A DNA stretch of 64,000 nucleotides from Paraburkholderia sp. BL9I2N2 (lineage in GTDB: Bacteria; Pseudomonadota; Gammaproteobacteria; Burkholderiales; Burkholderiaceae). Under the pieces are notes generated by a model. The model saw only the letters and a list, made by a program, of their open reading frames with translations, was not told the DNA's origin and did no database searches. This document shows, in pieces, positions 16,381 to 24,728 of the stretch (positions are counted from its first letter, which is position 1; each line of letters opens with the position of its first letter). A program made the translations under genes and the position numbers. The stretch is taken from NCBI RefSeq assembly GCF_004339745.1, contig NZ_SMGP01000005.1, forward strand, positions 124,001 to 188,000, in the 5' to 3' direction.

Positions 16381-18003
16381 ATGTTCAGCAAGATCAAGGT
16401 CGCATCCGGCCTGTTGTGTGTTCTGGCCGCGTTCTGCGTTTTTCAGCTTGTCACGGTGGGTTTGGGGTTCTGGTCGCTCACGCGTACTCATGACGACGTG
16501 GGCGATCTGTCGAACATCGCCTTGAAGCAGGTGGACGCGGTCAACGAAACGACCCAGCATTTGATGGACGCGCGCATCAACCTCTCGCGCGCCGGGACGC
16601 GCATGGTGCGCGGCGGCTCCGAGCCGACCGATATCGTGCAGCACGCCCGCGAACAGTTGACGGCCGCCGACCAGTCGTTCGCGGCGTTCATGAGCGCGCC
16701 GAAGACCGGCGACGAAAACGGCGCCCGCGCCGCCGCGCTCGCCGAGCGCTACAAGAAGCTGCACGACGCGCTCGCGGAACTGGTGCAGTTTCTCGATTCG
16801 AACAACATCCAGGCCTTCCTCGATCAGCCGACGCAGTCGTTCCAGGACGCCTACCTCGGCGAGTCGCATAACTTCGTGCAATTCGGCAACGCCGCGAGCC
16901 GTGCGTCGCTCGATTCGATCGATACGCGTATGGCGACTTTCCGCGCCGTCAGCATCGTGATCCTGCTGGTGCTGGTGGCCGGCACGTTCGCCGTGTACGC
17001 GGCGCTGCGCCGTGGCGTGGTGGCCCCGCTGGAAGAAGCGGGCCGTCACTTCGACCGTATCGCGCAAGGCCGCCTCGATCAGCCGATCGCCGGGCGCGGC
17101 ACCAATGAAATCGGCCGCCTGTTCTCGGGTCTCGCGAAAATGCAGGCGAGCGTGGCGCGCACCGTGCAGACCGTGCGCGAATCCGCCGATTCGATCCACT
17201 TGGGCGCCGACGAAATCGCGACCGGCAACGCCGATCTGTCGGCGCGCACTGAAAACCAGGCGGCGTCGCTCGAAGAAACCGCGTCGAGCATGGAGGAGCT
17301 GACGGCTACCGTCCGTCAGAACGCCGAGCACGCCCGTGAGGCCAACGCGCTCGCCGAGACCGCGCTCGAAGCGACCTCGCGCGGCAGCGAAGTGGTCAAC
17401 GAAGTGGTCGACAAGATGCGCGGCATTGCGCAGAGCTCGGACAAGATCGCCGAGATCATTTCGGTGATCGACGGCATTGCGTTCCAGACCAACATCCTTG
17501 CGCTGAACGCGGCTGTGGAAGCGGCGCGCGCGGGCGAGCAGGGGCGCGGCTTCGCCGTGGTGGCGGGCGAGGTGCGCGGCCTCGCGCAGCGCAGCGCGCA
17601 ATCGGCGAAGGAAATCAAAACGCTGATCAGCGAATCGGTCGCCGAGATTCAGGGTGGTTCGACGCTGGTCGAGCATGCGGGCGAGGCGATGAGCAACGTG
17701 TCCGCCTCGATCTCGCGCGTCACACAGATGATGGCGGAGATCAGCGCGTCGTCGCTCGAGCAGAGCACAGGCATCGAGCAGGTCAATCAGGCGGTGGTGC
17801 AGATGGATGAGATGACGCAGCAGAACGCGGCGCTCGTCGAAGAAGCTGCCGCGGCGGCGGCTTCGCTGCATCAGCAAACGCAGCAATTGAAGCAGGCCGT
17901 TTCCGTGTTCGAAATTTCTGAATCTGTGTTGCGCACGCAACAATTCGACGACGCACGCGGGCCATCGGCCGATTTTTCGTTGTCCGGTATGCGCGCAATT
18001 TAA
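16381..18003 (+). CDS. Methyl-accepting chemotaxis protein (4-helix-bundle sensor)
   Basis: 540 aa. TM1 at ~8-30, a periplasmic helical sensor of ~155 residues (HDDVGDLSNIALKQVDAVNET, TRMVRGGSEP) resembling the Tar-type four-helix bundle, TM2 at ~190-210 (VSIVILLVLVAGTFAVYAAL), HAMP with RRGVVAPLEEAG, and a long cytoplasmic signalling hairpin whose conserved tip NILALNAAVEAARAGEQGRG is near residue 370. There is no CheR-docking pentapeptide at the C-terminus (ends SLSGMRAI). It senses a periplasmic ligand and signals to CheA/CheW. A FliA-like promoter precedes it and a strong terminator follows. Confidence 0.92.
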   Translation: MFSKIKVASGLLCVLAAFCVFQLVTVGLGFWSLTRTHDDVGDLSNIALKQVDAVNETTQHLMDARINLSRAGTRMVRGGSEPTDIVQHAREQLTAADQSFAAFMSAPKTGDENGARAAALAERYKKLHDALAELVQFLDSNNIQAFLDQPTQSFQDAYLGESHNFVQFGNAASRASLDSIDTRMATFRAVSIVILLVLVAGTFAVYAALRRGVVAPLEEAGRHFDRIAQGRLDQPIAGRGTNEIGRLFSGLAKMQASVARTVQTVRESADSIHLGADEIATGNADLSARTENQAASLEETASSMEELTATVRQNAEHAREANALAETALEATSRGSEVVNEVVDKMRGIAQSSDKIAEIISVIDGIAFQTNILALNAAVEAARAGEQGRGFAVVAGEVRGLAQRSAQSAKEIKTLISESVAEIQGGSTLVEHAGEAMSNVSASISRVTQMMAEISASSLEQSTGIEQVNQAVVQMDEMTQQNAALVEEAAAAAASLHQQTQQLKQAVSVFEISESVLRTQQFDDARGPSADFSLSGMRAI

Positions 18004-18040
18004 ATCGCGCAAGCGCTCAAAAAGAAAACGTCAGACAAAG

Positions 18041-18069
18041 AAAATGGCCCGCCGAAGCGGGCCATTTTG
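18041..18069. terminator. Rho-independent terminator between chemoreceptor and cold-shock gene
   Basis: AAAATGGCCCGC pairs with GCGGGCCATTTT across a 4-nt loop. The A- and T-runs on the two sides make it bidirectional, fitting its place between convergent genes. Confidence 0.9.
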
Positions 18070-18115
18070 CATTAGACGCAAGCGCCTAAGGGTGCCTCAA
18101 CGTACCTGACGGTAC

Positions 18116-18319
18116 TTAGGCCGGCTGGATGTTCGCAGCTTGCTTGCCCTTCGGGCCTTGCTTAACTTCAAACGTCACCTTCTGGTTTTCCTGCAGGGAC
18201 TTGAAGCCGCTGCCTTGAACTTCCGAAAAGTGCGCGAACAGGTCTTCGCCGCCGTCGTCCGGCGTGATGAAGCCAAAGCCCTTTGCATCGTTAAACCACT
18301 TCACAGTACCTGTTGCCAT
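18116..18319 (-). CDS. CspA-family cold-shock protein
   Basis: 67 aa from ATG 18319, the standard CspA length. RNA-binding motifs RNP1 (KGFGFITP) and RNP2 (DLFAHFS) are intact, with the family start MATGTVKWFN. It is a nucleic-acid chaperone that melts mRNA structure. The ~110 bp upstream is AT-rich for this genome and likely gives the long 5' leader usual for csp genes. It is a single gene, convergent with the chemoreceptor. Confidence 0.95.
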   Translation of the reverse strand: MATGTVKWFNDAKGFGFITPDDGGEDLFAHFSEVQGSGFKSLQENQKVTFEVKQGPKGKQAANIQPA

Positions 18320-18537
18320 TTTTAATCCAGTAAATGTTGTGTGTTGCATTCGCGACCGCTATTTCTCAACACGAGATCGAGCGCGAAGTAGGAGTTGTAT
18401 CACGTCTTTATGACGGACGCCAATCAACCAGTATTCGGGTATTCCCCGGCTCCGGCATTTTTGAGGCCTGGAAAGCAATTGGAAGGCTGTTCCCGCGGGT
18501 AGGGTAAACTGCTTGTATTACTCTTCCAGGAAAAACA

Positions 18538-18813
18538 TTGACACATTATTTGCAAGAAGAACTTACCTCGTTCTGGAGTCGTTTGACCCCCTATCTGGCG
18601 ATATTGGAGTCTAAATCACCTCAAGAAGGGGCCCCGGACCCGGTCGGCCGTATCACCGTCGATACCGAAGACCGCCAGGCTTTCGCCCTTCACACAACCG
18701 ATCAGAAGCCGCACGGCGACACATCGGACACCCCCACCGGCAACAGCGCAACTTATATGCGTTTTAAATCTGCCGACAGCGGTTGGAGCCCCTGGCAGCG
18801 CGAAGAGTATTGA
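18538..18813 (+). CDS. Small hypothetical protein
   Basis: 91 aa with a TTG start at 18538, supported by AGGA eight bases upstream; no ATG is available. Acidic and polar, no signal peptide or membrane segment. The N-terminal helix YLQEELTSFWSRLTPYLAILES is amphipathic; the rest is low in hydrophobics and ends in GWSPWQREEY. I do not recognise the family. It stands alone between the cold-shock gene and the HNH gene and is followed by a strong hairpin. Confidence 0.6.
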   Translation: MTHYLQEELTSFWSRLTPYLAILESKSPQEGAPDPVGRITVDTEDRQAFALHTTDQKPHGDTSDTPTGNSATYMRFKSADSGWSPWQREEY

Positions 18814-18854
18814 TCGACCGGGCGGTCGGTTTGTGTTTCCGCGCCCCGTCGTGA

Positions 18855-18885
18855 GATCGCGGCCGGCGTTCAGCCGGCCGCGATC
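18855..18885. terminator. 13-bp perfect hairpin between convergent genes
   Basis: GATCGCGGCCGGC at 18855-18867 is perfectly inverted at 18873-18885 around GTTCA. There is no adjacent T-run (a TTTTT occurs 20 bp on), so it is only a probable terminator for the small gene to the left and the HNH gene to the right. Confidence 0.55.
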
Positions 18886-18912
18886 GGTCGGGCACCTAGC
18901 CGTTTTTCGGCC

Positions 18913-19236
18913 TTAGCCTTTGCGCCCGCTGCGGCGCGTGCGCTCGTAAAAATCATTCGGCTTGGTGCGGATCCAGCGAACGAAGGTGCGTACCGCCTCG
19001 TCGTTGAGCAGCGCCTCGACCGTTGAATAGCGCTGCGCCAGTTCGGTTTCCGAGAACAGCGCGTGGAGCTGGCGGTGGCAAATGCGGTGCAAGGCGGCGA
19101 CTTCCTTGCCGCCTTTCGTTTTCGGCACCCAATGATGCAGGTCGCGTTGGCTCGCCGGGATCGGTCGGCCGCAGAGTGGACACACTTCGTCAGCCGGCGG
19201 CGGTCGATACCAAGGTTCGGCGAGTTTCTTGGCCAT
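18913..19236 (-). CDS. Small HNH endonuclease-domain protein
   Basis: 107 aa from ATG 19236. A compact HNH domain: zinc-type CPLCGRPIP (two Cys, ~residues 19-22), the catalytic RDLHHWVPKTKGGKEV, and HRICHRQLHALFSETELA. The C-terminus is basic (RTRRSGRKG). Such stand-alone HNH proteins occur widely in proteobacteria and their cellular role is not settled (nicking or repair-linked activity is possible). It follows the AGE-family gene on the same strand after 61 bp, so the two may be co-transcribed. Confidence 0.85.
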   Translation of the reverse strand: MAKKLAEPWYRPPPADEVCPLCGRPIPASQRDLHHWVPKTKGGKEVAALHRICHRQLHALFSETELAQRYSTVEALLNDEAVRTFVRWIRTKPNDFYERTRRSGRKG

Positions 19237-19297
19237 GGCCAGGATGGCTAGCGAAGTTGAGGCGTTCGCACGTTGCGTGGGTTTTTGTCGGCCGCGT

Positions 19298-20407
19298 TCA
19301 GGTCGGCAACGCGTCGTAGGCGGTCGCGAGGTGATAAGGCGTGGTCGACGGCATGTCGGCGCGCGCCACTTCACCCGCCGGCGTCTTGCATTCGAACCAG
19401 CCTTGCGGACGCAGAAAGCGCTGCTGGAACAGTTCGATTTGCCGCGGCAGTGCGGCCCGCGCCGCCGGGTCCCCGTGGCTCGCCAGCGCGCGCAGATATT
19501 CGGTTTGGGCCCAGATCCGCTGGGTCGCGTCCTTGACCCGGCCGGTTTCGTCGAGCGAGGCGTACACGCCGCCGGTTTCCCGGTCCACTCCATGTTGCTG
19601 CGCGAAGCTGAATGCACGCGGCATGGCTTCGACGAGACCCGAGCCTTCGAACACCGCGCCCGCCTGCTTGACCAGCCAGAACCATTCGAACTGGTGACCG
19701 GGTTCCAGACGGTTATCGTCCGCGCCGATCGGCAGTTCGGCGATGCAGCCCGTGGGCGCATGCACGAAGCGCCGCGCGAGCGCACCGGCTAGACGTCGCA
19801 GCGCGGCGTCGAAAGCGTTGTCGTGCGTGGCTTCGCGAGCGGCCAGCCAGGCTTCGGTGAGGTGCATTAAGGGATTCTGGATCGGCGTGCCCGTCACGTC
19901 CGCGAAGTCCGAGGTCAGCGCGGCGTTGAACAGATCGTCTTCAGCGGCGAAGTTCGACTGGATCAGCGCCGACGTGCGATGCACGACTTCCAGAGCGTCG
20001 CGTTTTCCCGAGCGCCGGGCGTACTCCGCGCACGCAAACACCACGAAAGCGTGCGTGTACAGGTCCTTGGTGGTGTCGAGCGGTGCGCCTTGCGCATCCA
20101 CGCTGTAGAACCATCCACCGTTGCGCGTGTCCTGAAAGGTATGCACCAGCGAATCGAACAGCACCTGCGCATGGGCGGCGTCGCCCGCTTGCGAGAACAC
20201 GAACAATTGCCGCGCGCAGGCCATGGCCCGGTAGCGCTCGGCAGGCAGCGCCTGATGATCCTCGGCGCTGACCGCTTCGTAGGGCAGCTTCAGTGCGGTG
20301 TTGAAACCCGGGCCGCGCCAGATCGGCAGCACCACGCCAGTGAAGTGATCGCGCAGACTGGCAGCGAGTGCGGCGGTGGAAGCGGCGGGTGGGTTCATGC
20401 TCTGCAT
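19298..20407 (-). CDS. AGE-family (N-acylglucosamine 2-epimerase-like) sugar epimerase/isomerase
   Basis: 369 aa from ATG 20407 (a TTG lies five codons upstream; neither has a strong ribosome binding site). An (alpha/alpha)6-barrel protein of the AGE/COG2942 class: RAMACARQLFVFSQAGDAAHAQ, NGGWFYSVDAQGAPLDTTKDLYTHAFVVFACAEY, the signature PGHQFEWFWLV with its catalytic His, and QTEYLRALASHGD near the C-terminus. Members interconvert free sugars such as mannose/fructose or N-acylglucosamine/N-acylmannosamine. Which sugar is used cannot be read from the sequence. Confidence 0.87.
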   Translation of the reverse strand: MQSMNPPAASTAALAASLRDHFTGVVLPIWRGPGFNTALKLPYEAVSAEDHQALPAERYRAMACARQLFVFSQAGDAAHAQVLFDSLVHTFQDTRNGGWFYSVDAQGAPLDTTKDLYTHAFVVFACAEYARRSGKRDALEVVHRTSALIQSNFAAEDDLFNAALTSDFADVTGTPIQNPLMHLTEAWLAAREATHDNAFDAALRRLAGALARRFVHAPTGCIAELPIGADDNRLEPGHQFEWFWLVKQAGAVFEGSGLVEAMPRAFSFAQQHGVDRETGGVYASLDETGRVKDATQRIWAQTEYLRALASHGDPAARAALPRQIELFQQRFLRPQGWFECKTPAGEVARADMPSTTPYHLATAYDALPT

Positions 20408-20679
20408 AGTCAAATGGGTCAAACAGGGTATGTCGAAGCGAAGCGGCCGCGGAGTGGGTCCGTAGCCTGAGTTTCAGAGTGCGGCGCGGTTGCCGGCAAA
20501 CCTGCCGCTGAGCGTGGATGCTACCTGCTTTGCAAATCGGCAACCGCAAAATCGAGACAGCGATTGGGCGCGCGGTCCGCGTGGCGCGTGCGGCTTAGCA
20601 TAAAGCAAACGGGTTCCACTGGCACTGCGGCGCCGGTGCGGAAAATACTCCAAATAGTTTCCGATAAGGAGGAAAAACA

Positions 20680-21366
20680 ATGCTGGGGAATCTCGAACTC
20701 ATCGCCCGTCTGGTGGTGGCCGCGGCGCTCGGCAGCGTCATCGGCTTCGAGCGGGAGCGGCTTTCGTGGGCCGCGGGCCTGCGTACGCACATGCTGGTGT
20801 GCGTCGGTTCGGCGCTCATCATGATCGTCTCGGCCTACGGTTTCGCCGAAGTGCTGACCGGCGACCACATCGTGCTCGACCCTTCCCGGATGGCCGCGCA
20901 GGTGGTGTCGGGCATCGGCTTCCTCGGCGCGGGCTCGATCCTGCTGCGTGGCGAAATCGTGCGCGGACTGACGACGGCTGCGAGCCTCTGGTCGGTTGCC
21001 GCGATCGGTCTTGCGGTCGGCGGCGGGCTGTACACGGCGTCCATCGCGGCGACCATCATCATTCTGATTATCCTCGCCGGCATCAAGCCGCTCGAGCGCC
21101 GCTTCATCACGGTCAAGCAACGGCGCCAGCTGACGATGATCGTCGAGCGCGGCGCCATGACGTTCCACTCGCTGCACGACGAACTCGGCGCCGCGAGCCC
21201 GCGCGTCAAGCAGTTCGTGATGCAGCAAAGCGAGGACGCGCCCGAGTGCGATGAAGTGGTGATCACCTTGCATCGCGTGTCGAATACGGAATATGAGGCG
21301 ATCTGCGGCCGCTTGCGTCAACTGCACGGCGTCAAGCAGTTCCGGCAGGACGACACGACTTCCTAA
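20680..21366 (+). CDS. MgtC/SapB-family membrane protein
   Basis: 228 aa, strong ribosome binding site AAGGAGGAA. About five membrane segments in the first ~145 residues with family motifs GSVIGFERE, GLRTHMLVCVGSALIMIVS, VVSGIGFLGAGSILLRG, GLTTAASLWSVAAIGLAVGGG. The last ~80 residues form a soluble ACT-like domain (QLTMIVERGAMTFHSLHDEL, DEVVITLHRVSNTEYEAICGRL). MgtC proteins help growth in low magnesium and within host cells, partly through ATP-synthase inhibition in pathogens. The role in this organism is unknown. It stands alone. Confidence 0.9.
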   Translation: MLGNLELIARLVVAAALGSVIGFERERLSWAAGLRTHMLVCVGSALIMIVSAYGFAEVLTGDHIVLDPSRMAAQVVSGIGFLGAGSILLRGEIVRGLTTAASLWSVAAIGLAVGGGLYTASIAATIIILIILAGIKPLERRFITVKQRRQLTMIVERGAMTFHSLHDELGAASPRVKQFVMQQSEDAPECDEVVITLHRVSNTEYEAICGRLRQLHGVKQFRQDDTTS

Positions 21367-21498
21367 AAACGGAAAATCCTCGCCGAATGGCTTCGGTGGG
21401 CGCGGGCGGCCATGCGACAATGCGGTCTCGAAAAATTCCAACGGCATTGACGAGCGGTGCTCGGCGCCCGCATTCCGGCGACGACCGCTTTTTTCTCT

Positions 21499-22845
21499 AT
21501 GGCAGATTCCGTAGCATCCACGCAGTCCCGGCCTCAGCGCGCCGCTTCGAAGAAGCGTCGCCAGGCCACCGTCTCGACCGAAACTGAAAACAAGCTGGCG
21601 CGCGCCGCGCGCTCGGCACAACGCCTCGCGCAACTGAGCGAGGCGTCCCGCGATGACAGCACGCTCGATCTGTTCCCCGACGATCCCACCCGCGCCACGC
21701 TGGAAGCGATGAATATCGACATCCGGCAAGGCACGCTGCACGGTTTCGAATTACCCGATGTGGTGTTGGCCGCGGTCGGCGCGATCGATGCCGGCGACAA
21801 CGTGCCGGTGGACGCGCGGGCTGCGCGCCGCACGCCTCGTGCTGCGAAGTCGGATGATCAGCCGGTCCCGGTCAACGCGCTATTGAGCGGGCTCGAAATC
21901 GAGCCGTTGGTGGCGACTGGTTCGGCGGCCGGCGACGTGGGTTTGGGTGACGCGAAAGCGGCGGACTCGGCCACTGCCGCTGAAGAGAAATCGGCGGCAC
22001 CAGCGCGTGACGCATCGGCGCCGCTTTCGCCCTCGATGGCGGCAGCCACCGTGGCGCGCAGCGTGACCGCGCTGCGCCAGACGTCCGAGCCAGGGGCAGC
22101 AACTGACACTGCGACGGTGCCGCCTTCAGGCGGCGGCAAGGCGCCGCAACGCTTTGCGGCGACTTTTGCCAAGGCGGCTTCGGCTTCGGCTTCGCAAGAA
22201 CCGGCTGCAGTCGCGGCCGGCGTGGCGGACACAACGACGAGCGAACCCGCGTCCGCACAGTCGGACGCTGCTACTGAAGGTTCGAAGGTTGGCTTGCAGG
22301 CGTCGACGAATTCATCGGCGTCCGCACAGGCTAACGCCGCGTTTGCCACGCCGTGGCGCGAAGCCCGCCGCGCCGAGGCGGCCGCGGCGGCGCTGCGGGC
22401 CGCGCCGGAACTCGATCGTGCGCGGGCAACCGCCTTCGCCGACACCGTCGACGCGCTCTACGGCGTGATCGCCGATCAGCGCCGCGCCGCGACCGATCAT
22501 TCGCGCCGCATGAAATGGATGCTGTCGATCGTGGTGGGCGCGTTGCTGGTGACGGTCGCGATCGGCATCACGCAAACGTTGCTGCTGATGCGCCTCACGC
22601 GCGAGACGACGGCCCAGCAGCATCGCATCGAACAGATGATGCAGAACCAGCAAGCGGCGATGGCCAGTTTGCTCGACACGCACATGGCGATGGCGAACGC
22701 AGCCGCCGCCACTGCCGCTTCCGACGCGGCCGTCGCTGCGGCAGCGCCCGCCGCGCCTCAGCAAGCCGCCGCTGCGCCGGCGCATGCGAGGCGCGTCGTG
22801 CGAGCGCAGCATGCGCATAAGCCGAAAGCCGTTACCCCGCATTGA
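21499..22845 (+). CDS. Ala-rich single-pass membrane protein of unknown function
   Basis: 448 aa from ATG 21499 (MADSVAST), preferred over an upstream in-frame ATG because of sequence character. Very rich in Ala, Ser, Thr and Glu with long low-complexity stretches (~100-290). One clear membrane segment, MLSIVVGALLVTVAIGITQTL (~residue 338), follows a basic DHSRRMKW. After it comes a coiled region (TAQQHRIEQMMQNQQAAMA) and an Ala-rich tail ending in HARRVVRAQHAHKPK. The bulk of the protein should be cytoplasmic. I do not recognise the family, and no neighbour suggests a job. Confidence 0.65.
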   Translation: MADSVASTQSRPQRAASKKRRQATVSTETENKLARAARSAQRLAQLSEASRDDSTLDLFPDDPTRATLEAMNIDIRQGTLHGFELPDVVLAAVGAIDAGDNVPVDARAARRTPRAAKSDDQPVPVNALLSGLEIEPLVATGSAAGDVGLGDAKAADSATAAEEKSAAPARDASAPLSPSMAAATVARSVTALRQTSEPGAATDTATVPPSGGGKAPQRFAATFAKAASASASQEPAAVAAGVADTTTSEPASAQSDAATEGSKVGLQASTNSSASAQANAAFATPWREARRAEAAAAALRAAPELDRARATAFADTVDALYGVIADQRRAATDHSRRMKWMLSIVVGALLVTVAIGITQTLLLMRLTRETTAQQHRIEQMMQNQQAAMASLLDTHMAMANAAAATAASDAAVAAAAPAAPQQAAAAPAHARRVVRAQHAHKPKAVTPH

Positions 22846-23095
22846 CAGTCAGTGAGCGCCGTGGCCGGCGATGAGCCGGCCGCGGTGAGCCACTCGGCAC
22901 TCGCCGGCCGCCGCTCCCCGCTTACCAACGTTCGCGCGGTACCCGCCGACCGCCAAGCTCGCCATTTCACCGGATAGACGCCGTAAGGCGCCGCGCGTTT
23001 CCGCCACGCCGCAACTCAAACCCCGCGTTCTACACTTTCAATGCTGTTGCGAAGCCGGACCGGATACGCCAGCGCATCTTCTGACGGGAGCCACC

Positions 23096-23404
23096 ATGCC
23101 GACTCGCGAACACAAATACTCCATCGAGGAACTGTTGGGCGCAGTTCTGCGCGATCAGGGCATCCACGAGGGCCACTGGGCGCTGAATGTCGAGTTTTCA
23201 GCGACGGGCGCCGCCGTCAAGCCGCAGGACAATCCGGCACGGACGCTGCCGGGGCTGATCGTGTCGGTGAATAGCGCGACGCTGATGCGCGCGGACAACA
23301 CGGCGGCGGGCGCCGTCGACGCCGCGGTAGTCAACCCGCGCAAGGCCGCGGCGAGCCCGAAGCCAATGCGCAGCAGGAAGCCGGTATCGACCACGTTGCA
23401 GTAG
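23096..23404 (+). CDS. Small conserved-type hypothetical protein
   Basis: 102 aa with GGGAG upstream of the ATG. The N-terminal half looks globular (KYSIEELLGAVLRDQGIHEGHWALNVEF), with a short beta-like section GLIVSVNSATLMRAD. The last 30 residues are Ala/Lys/Pro-rich and probably disordered. No signal peptide or membrane segment. The family is not recognised. The preceding 250 bp (22846-23095) shows no other gene. Confidence 0.6.
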   Translation: MPTREHKYSIEELLGAVLRDQGIHEGHWALNVEFSATGAAVKPQDNPARTLPGLIVSVNSATLMRADNTAAGAVDAAVVNPRKAAASPKPMRSRKPVSTTLQ

Positions 23405-23525
23405 ACCAGCCCTTTGACCCTGGATTGAAAAAACAGGGACGTTGTCATGATGCAACGCAACATGTGAAAAATACCCGCGACAACGAACCACACCGAAAAA
23501 TTGCTGCATTGCACTAGCTTTTGCC

Positions 23526-23564
23526 TAGGGAAAACCCTATACTTCTTCTTAAGGGAAAACCCTA
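23526..23564 (+). promoter_or_regulatory. Paired TAGGGAAAACCCTA operator-like repeats
   Basis: TAGGGAAAACCCTA at 23526-23539 and AAGGGAAAACCCTA at 23551-23564 have identical GGG-AAAA-CCC cores, 25 bp centre to centre, 30 bp before the small gene at 23594. Each is an inverted repeat around an A4 spacer. The same core occurs at 62822-62831 and, with one change, at 62407-62416. Confidence 0.6.
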
Positions 23565-23593
23565 GCAAATGCAGTAACTAACCGGGAGTCGCC

Positions 23594-23752
23594 ATGAGCT
23601 TCATTTTTGCATTGTTCCAAAAGGTCAGCGACCTCTTTGCGTCGCCCCATCTGCCGCTGGATGCGGACTACTCGTACGAAGCGCGTAGCCGCGAAGCAGA
23701 ACGCGTTCGCAGAGCACAAGCTACGTTGTTCGGCGTCAAGCTGAGCGACTAA
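23594..23752 (+). CDS. Very small protein (52 aa), DUF3563-like
   Basis: 52 aa with GGGAG just before the ATG. Short hydrophobic amphipathic start SFIFALFQKVSDLFAS, then a charged helix YSYEARSREAERVRRAQATL, ending KLSD. Length and helix style recall the ~50-aa DUF3563 proteins of Burkholderiaceae, but I am not certain of the family. It is preceded by two GGGAAAACCC repeats and followed by a strong terminator, so it forms its own regulated unit. Confidence 0.65.
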   Translation: MSFIFALFQKVSDLFASPHLPLDADYSYEARSREAERVRRAQATLFGVKLSD

Positions 23753-24198
23753 AAGCAAAGTCGTACCGGCCCAAGCGCGGAGCAACCGCGTACGGGCGCG
23801 CATGTCGGATGCGCATCGCATCACCATTGAAGCCACAGTTCGCGAAACGCGTACCGTGGCTTTTTGTTTTTTTCGGACGCTTTTCCGCCGCTCAGGGCTT
23901 GTCTCCGAATATTTCCGGGCCGAAATGAATGTAACGGAGCCTGAACGATGGCCGCGGAGCCGGCGTGGCCCGGTCACCGCGCATGGCTTTGTAGACAGGG
24001 CGCGACAGGCAAAAAGCGCTTTGGCCATCCGTCCCTTTCTATGAAATGTGCGCTTACAAGTGCTCACGTCTTCATGCGGTTTGCGCCGCTAAAGTTGGTC
24101 TCAAGCGTACGGCGTCTGGTTTGAGCCTGAAATTGCAGGTTCAGGTCGATCTCGAGCACGGACGCTGGCTTGATACAAAACTTTGATGGGAGGTCACT
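23753..24198 (+). other. 446-bp gene-free stretch
   Basis: It contains the terminator at 23828-23873 and the upstream region of the His-rich secreted protein (GGGAGG at ~24188). Open frames here on either strand lack ribosome binding sites and look random. No RNA gene was recognised. Confidence 0.5.
23828..23873 (+). terminator. Rho-independent terminator of the 52-aa protein gene
   Basis: AGCCAC at 23831-23836 pairs with GTGGCT at 23856-23861, with an inner CGCG/CGCG stem, followed by TTTTGTTTTTTT. Confidence 0.85.
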
Positions 24199-24492
24199 AT
24201 GAAAACCTTGAACAAGACATCGCGTTCGATCATTGCAACCTTGCTGGCTGGCGGCGCGCTGCTCGCAGCTGGCAGCGCATTTGCCCAAGAACGCGTGGTC
24301 GTGGAAAACGGCCCGGCGGTCTACGGTCAGCCGCACATGATGCCGGTGGGCGTGTCGATCAATATCGGCTGGCACGGCGATCGTTACTATGACGGCCACC
24401 GCTATTGGGCTCATGACGACTGGATGCGCCATCATCCGCACGACTACGATCCGCATCACCACGACGACCATCGTCCGCAGCAGCGCTATTAA
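24199..24492 (+). CDS. Small secreted His/Tyr/Asp-rich protein
   Basis: 97 aa. Signal peptide at residues 1-30 (MKTLNKTSRS, hydrophobic LLAGGALLAAG, cleavage after SAFA). The mature part contains GVSINIGWHGDRYYDG and a tail dominated by His, Asp and Pro (HHPHDYDPHHHDDHRP), a composition suited to metal binding. Burkholderia genomes carry many such short periplasmic proteins of unknown role. Ribosome binding site GGGAGG; followed by a strong terminator. The metal-binding role is inference from composition. Confidence 0.75.
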   Translation: MKTLNKTSRSIIATLLAGGALLAAGSAFAQERVVVENGPAVYGQPHMMPVGVSINIGWHGDRYYDGHRYWAHDDWMRHHPHDYDPHHHDDHRPQQRY

Positions 24493-24535
24493 TCCGCGCG
24501 TAACGACGCCGCCGACGCGGCGTCAGTGGGAAGTC

Positions 24536-24574
24536 CACAAAGCCGGTCCTTCCTTGCGGAAGACCGGCTTTGTC
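24536..24574 (+). terminator. Rho-independent terminator of the His-rich protein gene
   Basis: ACAAAGCCGGTCCTTCC and GGAAGACCGGCTTTGT pair with one bulged base around TTGC. The remaining ~155 bp to the next gene holds nothing recognisable. Confidence 0.85.
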
Positions 24575-24728
24575 ACATTCGGGCTTGCGAGCCGGCGCTC
24601 GACGAATTGATCGACGCCGACTGCATCGGCCGCGCAGCCGTCATGCCCGCGTCAGGATCGGCCGTCGAGGATATCGGCCCGCGCCAACCAGCCGCGACAA
24701 TGCGAATATCTCGTCCGCTAATCGCGGT

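Noticed and set aside
16204..18012. 602-codon frame opposite the chemoreceptor at 16381
   Set aside because: Shadow frame; the sense strand encodes an unmistakable signalling hairpin.
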